A DNA stretch of 64,000 nucleotides from Amoebidium appalachense (Eukaryota; Ichthyosporea). The notes beneath the pieces are model-generated. The model was not told the origin of the DNA. It was given only the letters and a program-made list of their open reading frames with translations, and made no database searches. Every line of letters begins with the position of its first letter. Positions within the stretch are counted from its first letter, which is position 1. Positions 1 to 38,420 of this stretch are shown here, in pieces. Made by a program: the position numbers and the translations under genes. The stretch is from contig CAVNZM010000004.1 in NCBI GenBank assembly GCA_963693365.1, forward strand, positions 8,742,001 through 8,806,000, written 5' to 3'.

Positions 1-347
1 TTAAGTATAACAAAAGGGATTGATTGGTGGTTAGTTGGCTGCCATTGCCTACTTTTGTAATAATCGTGGGTGAGAGGTTGGGATAGAATAAAAGAAATAA
101 CGGACTGATTGAAGCTTCAGAAGAAAAGCATAAAAAAAATTGAAAACAAAATGAGGAGGTGGGGATCGGAGTTGGGAGGGGAGAAGAGGGGTGTGTGGGT
201 GTGGGTGGGATGGGGTATGCCGGTGGGTAGATGGGTGTGTGTATGTTTTTGTAAAGGGGGTGGGGGGAAGGGGGGGGAAGGGGGGGAAGGGGGAAAGGGG
301 ACGAGGGAGAGGGGGGGGGGGGGGGGGGGCAGGGAGGGTTTGAATAC

Positions 348-12766
<12,419 letters not shown>

Positions 12767-13532
12767 TGTCCTCAAGTGCTATACTATTACAATATGATTG
12801 TATTTGCGTGTCCTATTTTCACTGTTGAAAACTTCGAAAAACAAGATGTAAAAAGTGTTTGTTTACGCCAAACGCAGGTCTGACTGTGAGTGTTTGTTTA
12901 TTGGGGATGGGGATTTTATAGTGGTCTAAGAAGCGGCAAAGGCGAAATTCATTAGCAGCGGTTTGATTGGTGATTCGCTTTGAGGTTGGATCAGAGTCCC
13001 CCATAGATTCTTGGGAGAGTCTAGAAGTTCGCCCAGATCGCTTTGGACGGCCAATAATAGTCATATAGTGACTACAATGTAATAACTATTAACAAATAAG
13101 CCAAAAATGCAGGAAGTCTTGCTTCTAGGTGAAAATTACTTTTTTGGGTATACTGAGTGAAGTCTTTTCCTAGCAAACCTGTCTCCGCTAGATCAAGTTG
13201 GATAGTCCAAGATATTCTGCCGTGCTCTTGTTTGTTGATGTTCTATGAGCGAATCGTAATTTAGTGCGCGAAGGATTCAGCCATTACGGCGAGAGTATGA
13301 AACGGGGGCAAAAAAGAATGCAAAACAGGGCTTCTAACTCGTTTCATTGGTTAAATACTCTATTCGTAAGCTAATCATATTGAAAACAAGTCACGTGCTA
13401 AATACGCTGGTGCATTCTACACCAATCAAACTACGTGGCTTAGCCACACGCCAACGGTCAACCTCCAGATCTGGCTCAACTGCAGCACCACAGCAGCAGC
13501 AGTCCGAGTTTGCATGTGTGGGTGTGGGTGTG

Positions 13533-13570
<38 letters not shown>

Positions 13571-14003
13571 GTAATGGGTGGTAAGTGATAAATTGGGAGT
13601 GTATGGATTTGAAGATAAAAATGTGCTTCTTACTGTAACATAATCCATCACTTCTAAACCTCCGGCGTTATAACTCATACGTATACGCATGATCAAAATA
13701 TATATTGTGCTATATAGGTACACTAGCCTAAAGAAGTCACTCGAAGCAGAGAGGGCTCAAGAATATTCGCGGACCTACTAACCGGTCCCATGCAGCAAAT
13801 GGTACGGTTGTCATTTATAGCTAACGCCGGCGCACGAGTTACCCAAGCCTCCCGAGGACGCAGGGAGCAGGGCAAACCAGAACCGCTTATGATGCGTGTA
13901 CAGTACTGAACGTCTGGCAGGCACTGCTCCGGCCAGGGTGGGGGGAGAAAGAGGGTCAGAGAGCGAGAGAGAGAGAAGAGAGAGAAGAAGAGTACGAGCT
14001 CGA

Positions 14004-14066
<63 letters not shown>

Positions 14067-14876
14067 GGGGGGGGGGGGGGAAGAGGAGATCGATGAGAGA
14101 GGAGGAGGAGAGCGAAGGGAGGGGGGGGGAAGGATCCGGAAGAGAGCTCGAGAGGGAGTCTCAGAGAAAAAGAGGGAGGGAGAGCCTCGGTTAGCTCGAC
14201 AGAGAGGCGTAGAGCGGCTTAGAAAGACTCTTCTATTAGACTGAATTGCCTGAGAGTGTGTGTGCACAGATGCGTACACAGTAATGTGTTAGTGAGGGGT
14301 GTCACGCGCGTACGGTATGCGCACATACATGTTATATACATGCATGTGTGACTAGTCCAGGTGTGCATGCATGCACGTCACGTGTGCGCGTGCGCACTTC
14401 CACGTGCACATGTATCTACAATGGCATGTATTTTTGTGCCAAACGTGTAGCTGCAGCTGCAGCCCACATACACGTACCTTTCAGATCAAGATCCTGTGCC
14501 CTCCAAATCTTGGGCTGTCAGAGCTAGCTGGCCGACATATATATTCCATGCTCAGAGCCCACAAATTTGAATTTACCACCGATATCACAGGTACATAGCC
14601 CAAATTATATAAGTAGTTCATTTTACATGCATGATGCGGGGAAACAGTAAAGCACACGTGTAAGGGTGCATTGAGCACCATATGTGTGGTAAGCCAAATA
14701 TGCCCGTACTTTTAAGTACATTCCCATTCCCTGGGCCACCATATATTTGTATTATTGCTGCTTGTTTGGGAATCGCATCATTTATAGTAGCAGCAAAGCC
14801 TGTGAATTAATGAACTAAAACGCTAACAAACCACCCAAGTGCACCCCACACCTGTATTTTGGGCTCAGCAGGCAAG

Positions 14877-14934
<58 letters not shown>

Positions 14935-15641
14935 ATCCTCCTCATGACCATCACCACAGTAGTCACACACACACACACCAAACACCATCCAAACCACGCA
15001 CACAAACTTGAAAAACAGAGTCTTCCAGATAGGAAAATATTGTCAAGGACCAGGCAAAAAAGAGAATCAATATTTTGAACAGCGTCAAACACGCTTTTCA
15101 CACATATATTTCATATGACTAGACAATGTATCTACAATCAGTATATTCAGAAGTTCAACACGGAACACAATAGTAAAAAACGAAATGATCCCGAGTCAAC
15201 ACAAACAACACCACACTACACCATTCCTCACACTTGATTCATTGGACACTAACCTAACAGCCAAACCCGTGACCATACATCAATTTCAACTGATTCCGGT
15301 TGCCCCATATTGAAAATGTTCACCCGAAATACAATATATCCACACTGATATTCACCAGCCTGTGCCACATTTCATTTTCCAGCGAAATACCCCCCCCCCC
15401 CCCTTCCCGCCTAGACGCCGCAGCCAGGGGAAAAGGAAACTAAGAATACATCATCACATAATTGCATTCTAGAGGTTCTGCAATTCACATGTATGAGTTT
15501 TTTGTGCTAGTCCCACCTATCTATCACTTGCCCATATAACCATTTGGAATACCCAGTAAGGCTTGTGCCTCCATCCGTCAAAAAGAAAAGCATACATATC
15601 CCACACGCAAACTCTCACGCCACACGGATATCTACCACCAA

Positions 15642-15679
<38 letters not shown>

Positions 15680-15788
15680 ACCCACCCACACACCTACATA
15701 TCCGATGACACGAATATCCACCGCCAGCATCATTTTTACCCCCCTCCCCCCTCCCCCATCTACTGGTCATATCCCACGCCAGGTATAT
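12767..15788. other. Intergenic region between the VWA/TSP1 gene and LIS1
   Basis: Upstream side of the VWA/TSP1 gene and downstream side of LIS1. It holds a GA-rich stretch (about 13940-14200), a (TG) array at about 13533, and C tracts at 14877-14934 and about 15643-15679. No exon could be supported. Confidence 0.6.
14877..14934 (+). repeat. Poly-C tract of 58 nt, intergenic
   Basis: Uninterrupted C run between the VWA/TSP1 gene and LIS1, downstream of both or within an untranslated end. Confidence 0.95.
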
Positions 15789-30241
<14,453 letters not shown>

Positions 30242-30944
30242 GGCTTCCACAACCTCGCGCCGTGTTAGCAGCGAGGTCTCTTAGTCTCCCCTCCAGCTTT
30301 CTAACCTCCTTCCCTTCAACGCTGAACCATACCTCTTGGAAAAAACTACAGAACCATTCCCAGCAGGAAAGCCACTAAAGAATCAGAATATATCAAGGAA
30401 ATCAGGACTTTTTTGAAGTGTGGAAGTGGCAGGGAAATGCGCCTAGGTAGAAGTGATATGTCTTTTCTCGGTGTGTGAAGATGCAACGGCACCCATCAGG
30501 CTTAGTTTTAGAGCCCCTTGAACCCGAGCAACACCTGTTATTACTTCACCTCACAGCTTATAGGTATCGATTCGCAGCCAAAATGAGTAAAAGCAGGCTT
30601 CTCCTACTTCATACTATGCATACTGTATCAACTAACAAGATTTGCCGCTTCAATTCTGCGCGCCCCTCACAAGCAAAAATAAAACGCATAGTTCAAGTGA
30701 CACTTCTCCCAAGAGTTATGAACTTCCAACGGCAGGATTTGCGCGTTATCCCCTTCCTAGGTGACGACACTTAGCGTGTGTACTATTCCGGTCATGCTAT
30801 TTTGCAATTCTGCACAAAACATTTAGAATCCCCCCTTAAACTAGGGGTTTTTACTTTGTCAAAATATATGTGTTGGAATCACCAAAGGGTAGATAACTGG
30901 TGACGTCATCTGTACGTGACGTTTTTTCCCCTGCACCGACTTAC

Positions 30945-31149
30945 CTACGGATTCAAGAGTGTTACAGGCAGTCAATGAGGAATTGTTGGGGACAGGTTGG
31001 AAATTCGAAGAACTTCTAATAGTGAATTCACATAGTAGTGAAAGAGCGTGTGTGGCTTTTACACAGCTTGCGTATTGGTTCCTGAATCTTATGGTTGGGG
31101 CAGGAACGGCTTTGGGGACAGGATCGGAGAAGGCTTTTCTCGACAACAT
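30945..31149 (-). other. Exon-like segment upstream of LIS1, unassigned
   Basis: An ATG at 31149 opens 68 codons without a stop, ending at a strong donor (CCGTAG then GTAAGT) at 30945. It lies 0.7 kb upstream of the LIS1 ATG. A weak AG (CTAAG) about 43 nt before that ATG would join it in frame to LIS1, which would add an N-terminal extension not seen in other LIS1 proteins. It could instead be a leader exon or chance. The plus strand is also open here. Confidence 0.3.
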
Positions 31150-31562
31150 CAAGCTTTAAGTTGCTCATGATTTATTTAGTTGCTCATGATCGTGCACGGT
31201 TTCCCTGCTTGAATTAATCATTGCATGGGGGCCCATTAAATACGAACTGTTGCTTTCTGACGCTTGGCCATGTGGTGCCTGGAGAAATCTTATCTTGGTG
31301 GTGTGGCATACATTTACCTGGGGGTAGGCTTGATGGTCTTTTTTTGAAAAGGTGCCACAAGTTGTTTAAAGTTTCTTGTGGTGCCTAGATCAGGCTCAGA
31401 GTCTATTATTACACTGCAATTGTGGAGCGAGGAAGGAGGCCACAGTCAGGCTATCGGTTGGGGAGTGGGCGGGAGGAAAGGAAATCGGAAGGGGAGAGGG
31501 GGGAGGGGTTGAGGGGAGGGGGTTCAAACGAAATGCACGAACTGGCATGCGTGGCAAGATCC

Positions 31563-31764
31563 ATGGCCTCTGCCGAAGCTTATCCAGTCCCGGAAAATAA
31601 TAGTTTCTCGTACTCGGTAAGCACGGAGTGCTCGAGAATCTTTCCGGGAGGGGGGAGGGGGAGAGGGTGGTTAGGATTTGATATGTAGTATGATGTACAC
31701 AATCATAACGGACAACACAGTCGGTTGCACACCACACATATACGAGTATGCATATATAATAAGA

Positions 31765-31801
<37 letters not shown>

Positions 31802-32000
31802 CTTACATCGCGCCTACTTGCACACATGAACCCTTCCATTCTAGCGCAGTTTCAGCTGCAGACGATTTATTGTCCACACGGTGTCTCAAAGACCAGAAAA
31901 CACATTTCTGTACATCAAGATATATGAATACCTCTACCACAGACCGAAAGTTATTGCCTAGGAAAAGGTCTCCTGGTAAAAAACATGTTCATTCAAGTTA
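31563..32000 (+). other. Possible two-exon small gene
   Basis: ATG at 31563 (MASAEAYPVPENN) runs 18 codons to a donor TACTCG then GTAAGC at 31617. An acceptor TTCTAG at 31844 opens a phase-matched frame of 37 codons to a TAG. All three frames of the second part are open for a while, so coding is uncertain. Confidence 0.25.
31675..31768 (+). repeat. Diverged dispersed-repeat fragment, intergenic
   Basis: Contains ATAACGGACAACACAGTC and GAGTATGCATATATAATAAG after a G-rich stretch. It is the only copy that does not lie inside a confidently modelled gene. Confidence 0.6.
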
Positions 32001-32193
32001 AGATCTTTCGCGTGCTCGAGCGTCGTTAAAGTTGGCCTTACTGACATTCAGCGGAAGGCGCACATTCGGAATTCGTCGGGAATTGTCTAAGGGCCTTCTA
32101 ATCATCATTGGTGGCAATATGCTATAAAAGCACAGTACACGATAGGCTCTCAACGACCAATTTAAAATTTACGACATGGCCCTGAGATAAACC

Positions 32194-33276
32194 TTAGCTG
32201 GCCATTCGCCCCGTGTGCACACGCGGTTGGCTTTCAGCTACACTACTCAAAGTATGTGAGAAAACAACCCCCATAAAGCTACCGTTGGAGCGGCACGACG
32301 ATGCAGTTGTCGTCATAAACAGCTCGCACAGCTGGGCCGCATGGGTTCTCTTTGCGTCGACCTGTGCCGTCAAACCTTCCTGCTGCTGCAAAAGCATAAC
32401 CAGCCGAAGAGATTTCCGTTCAAGCAGCGCTTTCATGTGCTCGTGAAGGTCTATCAATTCCTCGCTTGTGAGGTCGAATAGGGGTTTAGGGGAAAGCGAA
32501 GAAGGGAAGAATTCCTCCTGTATTTCTGCCGACGAGTATACTTGGAGGGAACTGCACGAGTGCCGCTTTGTTCGCACATCCCGAGTCAGTTCGGGGGATA
32601 GGGACGAGCAAGGAGAAAGTGCAGGCGACGGGGGCGCAGACACGATGGGCGTGCTGACTTTGGGTGGATCGCTGTTGCGTTTTTTCAAGCTTTTTAGAGC
32701 TTTTGACCTTAGTAATACCGGTGTTGTAAAGGTACTCTGGGACACAGTGAGTGAACTCGGCAACGACTGTGTTTGCACTTTCCCATTTCCAAACCGCCGC
32801 TGCTGGAACAAGGCACGAGCCTTTTCGCGGCTGGTCAATAACCCTGTATCTTCTGAATCCTTCCGTGCTTTGCATTTTCCAGCTTCGAATACAGCCGGTG
32901 GCCTTGGGGTATTAAGCTCAGAACCACGACTCTCGGTAGACAAAGTCGGGGATGCAGCAACGAGGTCCTTAATTTTCGATAGAGGTGACCAGGTAATCAC
33001 GTTGGAGGTATGCGTACCCTCCTGTTCTTCGGCCCGTTGCTGGCATTCGCACTCTCCTGGGCACATGCGTGAAGTCATGCCTCTGTATTTGGAAAGGCAC
33101 ACGGGGTGCACCTGTTGGCGCACGAACGGGCAATCTACACATCTGCAAACCGGAATAAGACTGGAAGACGAATTATGGGCGACCTTCTCGCATAAATGGC
33201 AAACATCTTGTGCTGGGGAGAGGTCTACTTGTGTAAACTCCTCAGACGGAAGAGTAGTCAACACTCTACTGCCCAT
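32194..33276 (-). CDS. Single-exon protein with N-terminal Cys-rich (zinc-binding-like) region and C-terminal coiled coil
   Basis: An uninterrupted 360-residue frame from the ATG at 33276. I do not recognise the family. Residues 26-78 contain C26-x2-C29, C44-x-C46-x2-C49, H57-x2-C60, then C72, C76 and C78, which resembles a cross-braced zinc fold (RING, PHD or FYVE-like) without matching one exactly. Residues about 95-275 are Ser/Pro-rich and probably disordered, with several SP and TP sites. Residues about 285-340 are charged and leucine-rich, consistent with a coiled coil. A TATA-like CTATAAATA lies at 33307-33315 on the plus strand, about 30 nt upstream of the ATG. The plus strand is also open here (32468-33316, 282 codons), but that frame shows no domain. 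The intron-free structure contrasts with most neighbours. A zinc-dependent scaffold role is inference. Confidence 0.7.
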   Translation of the reverse strand: MGSRVLTTLPSEEFTQVDLSPAQDVCHLCEKVAHNSSSSLIPVCRCVDCPFVRQQVHPVCLSKYRGMTSRMCPGECECQQRAEEQEGTHTSNVITWSPLSKIKDLVAASPTLSTESRGSELNTPRPPAVFEAGKCKARKDSEDTGLLTSREKARALFQQRRFGNGKVQTQSLPSSLTVSQSTFTTPVLLRSKALKSLKKRNSDPPKVSTPIVSAPPSPALSPCSSLSPELTRDVRTKRHSCSSLQVYSSAEIQEEFFPSSLSPKPLFDLTSEELIDLHEHMKALLERKSLRLVMLLQQQEGLTAQVDAKRTHAAQLCELFMTTTASSCRSNGSFMGVVFSHTLSSVAESQPRVHTGRMAS

Positions 33277-33306
33277 TCTGGGTGTTGGGTCTATAGCACT
33301 AGATTT

Positions 33307-33315
33307 CTATAAATA
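33307..33315 (-). promoter_or_regulatory. TATA-like element upstream of the Cys-rich gene
   Basis: On the minus strand this reads TATTTATAG, about 30 nt before the ATG at 33276. The leader would be very short if this is the TATA box. Confidence 0.35.
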
Positions 33316-34282
33316 ATAATAATATGCCGAAAGCTTGGGTTCTATTTTATTTCATCAACACGCTAAACAAACGCCGTGGGTTTGCTTTTACACAACAGAA
33401 CAATATTGATGTATTGACGACACTATACTAAGGTGGGCACACAACAAAACTAACGCTCAACAAACTAAAGGTAAATGGTGACAGATATAATGTTGGGGTA
33501 ACTTGGAGTCAAAACAGTTGAACGCACTTATCTTGTTTTTGACCGCTTACAGAGACTCTCAGGTTCACGGCCCCGTACCAAACAACGAGAACACCCCGCC
33601 AAGACCACACACATGACTTATAACTAATCGTCAAATGGATTTGGTTCGGACAAAGCATATTGCCAATCACATGAGGCTTGCCGAGCATCCCCCAATAACA
33701 AGTGTAGCCCCCTCACTTGCATGATATTTTACCCACAGACTACTGGTGGTTATGTTCCGGCATTTTGTTGATTTAAAAGTTAACTTGATGAGCATACATA
33801 TGTTATGATTTTTCTAGACCAGACCAGGGTTGGATAAGTAGCATACTCATAATAATAAACATAGTCCATAAAGCTCGTTGTTATGTAGCTTTGACTATTT
33901 AATTTATCCGTCTCGCTGACCTCAAACATGATCTCGAGATCTTAAAGCAAAAAGGAGTTCCAATGAAATTTTTATATATAGATCTCCATTACAAAGGGCA
34001 TTGCCTCAGAGCTTCGGTCTCTATCCGCCAATCGGCGGCAAGCAGAAATCCCCCCTGTCCCTGGAAATCCGAACATGCGTAAAGTAAAGCAACATTTTGA
34101 GAAATGGTTCTATTTAATTAATAATATCAACTATTCCAAACAGAAATAACTATTATCAGATAACACAAAATACTTAAATAAACGTGATGTAAATCTAAGC
34201 GTGCGAGCTCTACACAGTACTGTAGGAGGAACTCCTATTCCCGAAAAAGTCTTTCGGCGAAGCCTGTGGCTGCACGGTGGCT

Positions 34283-34779
34283 TCATTTGATCAACTTGAT
34301 TGCAACTGATCCCGGCATAAATCCCAGCCAAAAGAAAAAAAGAACTTTGGCTTGCCTGGGGTGAAACACAACATGATGTATGATCCTGGGAGATCGTACA
34401 TTTTCTGGTGCCTCATCGACTCGTGATTGGCTTGCGTCGTGGTCCTCGAGAAATCCGTGATCCTGACGCGGGTGACGTTTCTTGCGAAGTTCAGACAAAA
34501 CAAAAATTGCCCCATTTCACTCCTCCGTTTTCTCTACATCCTCAATATACTCTCTATGTATACTGAGTACAGCACATGCTGGATGATTATGTCGATTTTC
34601 CCTCTCTTGGAAAGTCCCGGTGGTTAGCAGAACTCGTCCGCAGCCGAGAGTGATTTCATTGGCCATCCCTGGTTTTGGCGGTTGGAACTTGGGGCAGGCC
34701 AAGAGCTCGAGCGGTTCGGCCGCGATGATGTCCGGCAGGACGCCGACGGTCTCAGAGTGGCACTGCCGGACAGGAGGCC
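34283..34779 (-). pseudogene. Coding-like frame of about 165 codons split by one in-frame TGA
   Basis: On the minus strand one frame is open from about 34779 to 34520 (contains LPDIIAAEPLELLACPKF), meets TGA at 34519-34517, then continues in the same frame to 34283 (contains DHGFLEDHDASQSRVDEAPE). No start codon is evident, so an upstream exon or a remnant is likely. I recognise no family. Confidence 0.35.
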
Positions 34780-35493
34780 TTGCTCACAAATCAGAGTCCG
34801 CTGACGGTTAGCGTAAGAGTGCAGACATTTAATTACAACGTAGGCTACACTATCCTCCACCACCTTTGGTTAGATATAGTTTTTCGATATATCACGTCAA
34901 TACTGACGTTGAGATCTAGTCAAGCAGTTGTTACTTGGAGTACTTGTGACGATTTTGGAGCTCAGACTACCAAGAATTTGGCCAAGAACCTGAGCTCACA
35001 TGTACAGGCTTTTTCTGGTCTTTTTTTTTGAGTAAACCTGGTATGGCTTGGTGCGCATATGCATGTGAGTGACATTATAGCTTATCTTTGCAGTGATGCC
35101 GTTGCCAGTGCACCAGCAGTCTCGCGTTCACCCGGACCGTTCCAAACCTCTCTATACGCTACGTAGATCTTCGTCAGGGGCTTGATACTGTCTACGTATC
35201 ATATACTATATACTCACCATAAAATTTCTTCAAATGAACAACTTAAATATGAAAAAGGCACAGGCATGGGCACTCGCTGGACGGCCATTGATACATGACT
35301 CGCATATGACAGTGAAGTCGGCCTCCCAAGGCTCCCTGATTCATTAGCCTAGCCGCACACAGTTGTCCCAGTCGAGTTTGCAAATATGTAATCAAGACCA
35401 TGCCATGTACACGGCAAGGCACACGTACGCGTAGGTGCACGTGTGGCGGCAGGCAACTCGAGCTCTGCTTTTCCACAGACAATCACGCCACCC

Positions 35494-35534
<41 letters not shown>

Positions 35535-35727
35535 CGCTACCCCCTAGTCTTGACGCGTGTAAGCCTCTCCTCCACCTATATAGTGCGATGCACATCTATA
35601 GCCAGAACTTTAACTCCGGCAGGTTTACTACTAGCGTATACGATACGGCGAGAAATTTCTTGGAAATGGTTGACCAGTAAGTAGAAAGCAACGAGTTGGG
35701 TAGCACGGATCATATTGTTTACACTGG

Positions 35728-35931
35728 TCAACGTTGGTAATACGGTGTGACATAGGGGTCGAGCCATCTGGGTGAATGCACGGCGAGTCCTTGCTGATCA
35801 TAGAGCTGCACCACAGGAGCCCCGGGCAGAGAAGCCTTAAGCTTAGACAACCGTACAGTAGCCCGAGAGGAGGGTGACACAGGGGGTGGGGAAAGATCAT
35901 GATTCCGGGGAGGTGTATAAGAACAGGTCAA
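35728..35931 (-). other. Exon-like open frame, possibly a gene remnant
   Basis: A minus-strand frame of 67 codons, proline- and serine-rich at first, containing VRLSKLKASLPGAPVVQLYD, with a stop at 35728. It could be related to the broken frame at 34283-34779. No splice evidence decides this. Confidence 0.25.
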
Positions 35932-36164
35932 TGCCTACCCCAAGCAACCCATTGGTTTAAAAGGCTGCAAGCCTTAAATACAGAGAATCAATAGTTAAGA
36001 GCAATGAGCCGAAGTATTAAGGTTTTAGGGGGTTCAAATTTGTGTAAGCCAGTGCTTCTTGCACCTCCATTTTTGGGGTGCATGAGGTTTTCGGAAACTA
36101 AATACGAAAAGCACCGTTTCTCAGCCAAGGCGGCCCTGCAGAGCCAGGCCCCCAGGCCAGGGAT

Positions 36165-36510
36165 GTGGTGACTTGACTCAGAGTCATGACTTAAAGTCAA
36201 ATAAGCTCCTGACTTTGCCAAGTCAAGTCGAGCCACCAGGCAGGACATATGGGTGACTTTGTAAGGGGTGGGGAGGGGAGGGGAGAGAAAAGGGGAGGGT
36301 GGGGGGGGAAAGGGGGAGGGGGGTCGGAGATGTCCCTCCCCCTCTCGGCGACCCCGGCGGCGCCTCCAAAAAGGTTACTATATTTAGCAATAAGTCACTA
36401 AAGTCGCGTGACTTGAGTCAGACCCCCCTAAGTCACGACTTCCAGTCAATTCAAGTCAACAACCTCGACAATCAAATATGATTATAAGTCAATTCACTGA
36501 CTGACTGCCC
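36165..36510 (+). repeat. Cluster of degenerate AAGTCA / TGACTT motifs
   Basis: Many short copies of GACTT, AAGTCA and GAGTCA on both strands (for example TGACTTGACTCAGAGTCATG) flank a G-rich centre at about 36260-36340. It looks like a degenerate inverted repeat, possibly an old element. No gene is seen. Confidence 0.55.
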
Positions 36511-36799
36511 CAGGCGCTTACGTAAGGAGGCCTATTGTGATTGGATTATACGGCTCTCGCTGCAGAACTAACCAATCATGCTGGGGTGCCATGATCACTT
36601 CCATGACCGTGGCACTTCACCAGCTCACGTTACAAACTCTCCAGTTGGATTCTGTGGAGTACAGTACTGTAGTTCTGTTGCTTGATGCTTGAACATCGGC
36701 TGGGCAAAACATTTTTTTTTGCTGTTTCTGCACATTATATTATCAGAACAAATGGTGGATATATAATAACAACTAAGCTTGCCAACTATAGTTGGTAGG

Positions 36800-36841
36800 C
36801 TTCTTTCAGCCCAGACTTTGCTTCTTTCAGCCCAGACTTTG
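36800..36841 (+). repeat. Perfect 21-bp tandem duplication upstream of the F-box gene
   Basis: Two identical 21-bp units (36800-36820 and 36821-36841), each containing TTCTTTCAGCCCAGACTTTG, lie about 120 bp upstream of the F-box ATG. Confidence 0.9.
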
Positions 36842-36914
36842 CTGTCGTTAACAACAGTGTTTTGTTGTTGCCATTTTCCTTGACATCTTTGCATGACCCT
36901 TGGAAGGCGCGCGC

Positions 36915-36923
36915 GATAAATAG
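36915..36923 (+). promoter_or_regulatory. TATA-like element before the F-box gene
   Basis: GATAAATAG lies about 40 nt upstream of the ATG at 36963, just after a short CG-rich stretch. The spacing is similar to the TATA-like site of the gene starting at 33276. Confidence 0.35.
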
Positions 36924-36962
36924 AAGTGCTTGAAAACCCTCTTAGTTCTTGGTTGCAAAACC

Positions 36963-38420
36963 ATGGCTCCTCCTGCTCTTGATGCTGAACAGCAAGTCTC
37001 TGCCAGTTTTGTGAGACAGGCAGGGATTCACGCACTAGATGACGCTGTCATGGCACTGATTTTCTCCCACCTTTCCAGGCAAGACCGCATCACATGTTCT
37101 ATGGTGTCAAAGAGATGGTGCAGCCTCACGCGCTCTATTATTACACAACACCGTCTAAATTCAACGCAAGTTTCCCGCGCTCTTCTCCTTCGTGGCATAG
37201 CTGCCTGGGCGCAATGCATCCGCTCGCTCGACCTTACCACAGCACATGTCAAGGCATGATCCAGGATACAACTATGTTTACGTGAGCGAGGTCTTACGGT
37301 CTGTGCTTTCATTTTGCCGGAGTCTCCGACGCCTTATCTTTGACCACGTTGACTCTGCAACCCTTCGTGTCATCTCCATGAACGCCCCCCAGATTGAGTC
37401 CATTTCTCTCAACTGCGACCCAAGCGGCAGCTTACCCAAGACAACGTCAACTTGGCTCCCCTTGCCATCTGCACGGAGATAACGGAGCTCTTCGTAACAA
37501 CCAACGGGAACTACCCTCTTCTGGTGAGCAACTGGGACGCGCTGACACGCCTGTCAAAACTCAACAGCCTTACAATCTCGGCGCGCATAGCTACAGATGC
37601 AGCAACCACAGCCATTGCACAGTGTGTCAAGCTCACCAAGTTGGTGTGTCGGGGAGGTGACCTAACTAGCTCAGCGACCCTCACCCACCTGTCTACGCTC
37701 GGCTGCGACGGCTACCACCCCCCAAGTGACCTTTCCCTGTGGCCAATCACCGAAGTAGTGCTCTGGGGTGGGCCTGGTTCGAATGGACTTGACTTCCTTA
37801 CCACTGCACCCCGCCTTCGTGCAGTCACCTTGCAGGGCTGCACGGTCGCGGACTTTGCCGTCATTTCGCGCTGTGTTGAGTTGACCCGCCTTGTTCTTCT
37901 GCCCAGTTATTTATCTGCGCAGCACATGGGTCCCCCAAAGGTTGACCTGGACTTTCTTTCGACGTGTACAAATCTGGCACACCTTCACGTGAAATCCATA
38001 TACCTGGACTCCATCGCAGGGCTGAGGTCATGCACACAACTCACGGACATCACCTTCGAGGACTCTACCAAACCACTTGACCTAGCGGTCCTTGCCCAAT
38101 GTGCACAGCTGATAAGTGTGTGTCTGTCGATGTGCCCCCTCATAACAGACATAGGCCCCTTGTCACGTGTGACCAGCCTCAAGAAGATTTCTCTCGATAG
38201 AGCTATATCCGTGTGTGACCTCTCTCCCCTCTTCTCCTGTGTCGAGCTTCAAGAGGTCTCCATTACAGGCTGCAGTAGTTACCCCAAGGGGAAGTCTATT
38301 CTGTGCCGCCTGCCCGCGCCCAACTTTGTCAAGTTGGGGCCTAAGCGCTATTTCACGTCTGACCTCGACAGCCTTACCAAGCATGTGAAAGGAAACGGTG
38401 GGAGAGTGTGTTTGGTCTGA
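36963..38420 (+). pseudogene. F-box / leucine-rich-repeat protein with two frame breaks
   Basis: Reads as an F-box protein, a family that links substrates to SCF ubiquitin ligases. The ATG at 36963 opens an F-box-like segment at about residues 25-60 (LDDAVMALIFSHLSRQD, then SMVSKRWCSL). This frame stops at 37257-37259. Homologous-looking sequence continues in the +1 frame from about 37246 to about 37430 (LRRLIFDHVDS, IESISLNC), then returns to the first frame from about 37431 to the TGA ending at 38420. The C-terminal part has degenerate leucine-rich repeats (LAHLHVKSIYLDSIAGLRSC, LKKISLDRAISV). No good GT-AG intron explains either shift, and the two shifts cancel. It could be a young pseudogene, a pair of sequence errors, or a gene with unusual small introns. 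It is typed as pseudogene because the frame as given is broken. Confidence 0.6.

Noticed and set aside
14820-15101. Possible gene around the C58 tract
   Set aside because: The frames consist of the homopolymer with short random flanks.
32468-33316. 282-codon open frame on the plus strand opposite the Cys-rich gene
   Set aside because: No domain or ordered motif, while the minus strand has a coherent Cys/His cluster, linker and coiled coil and a TATA-like site at the right distance.
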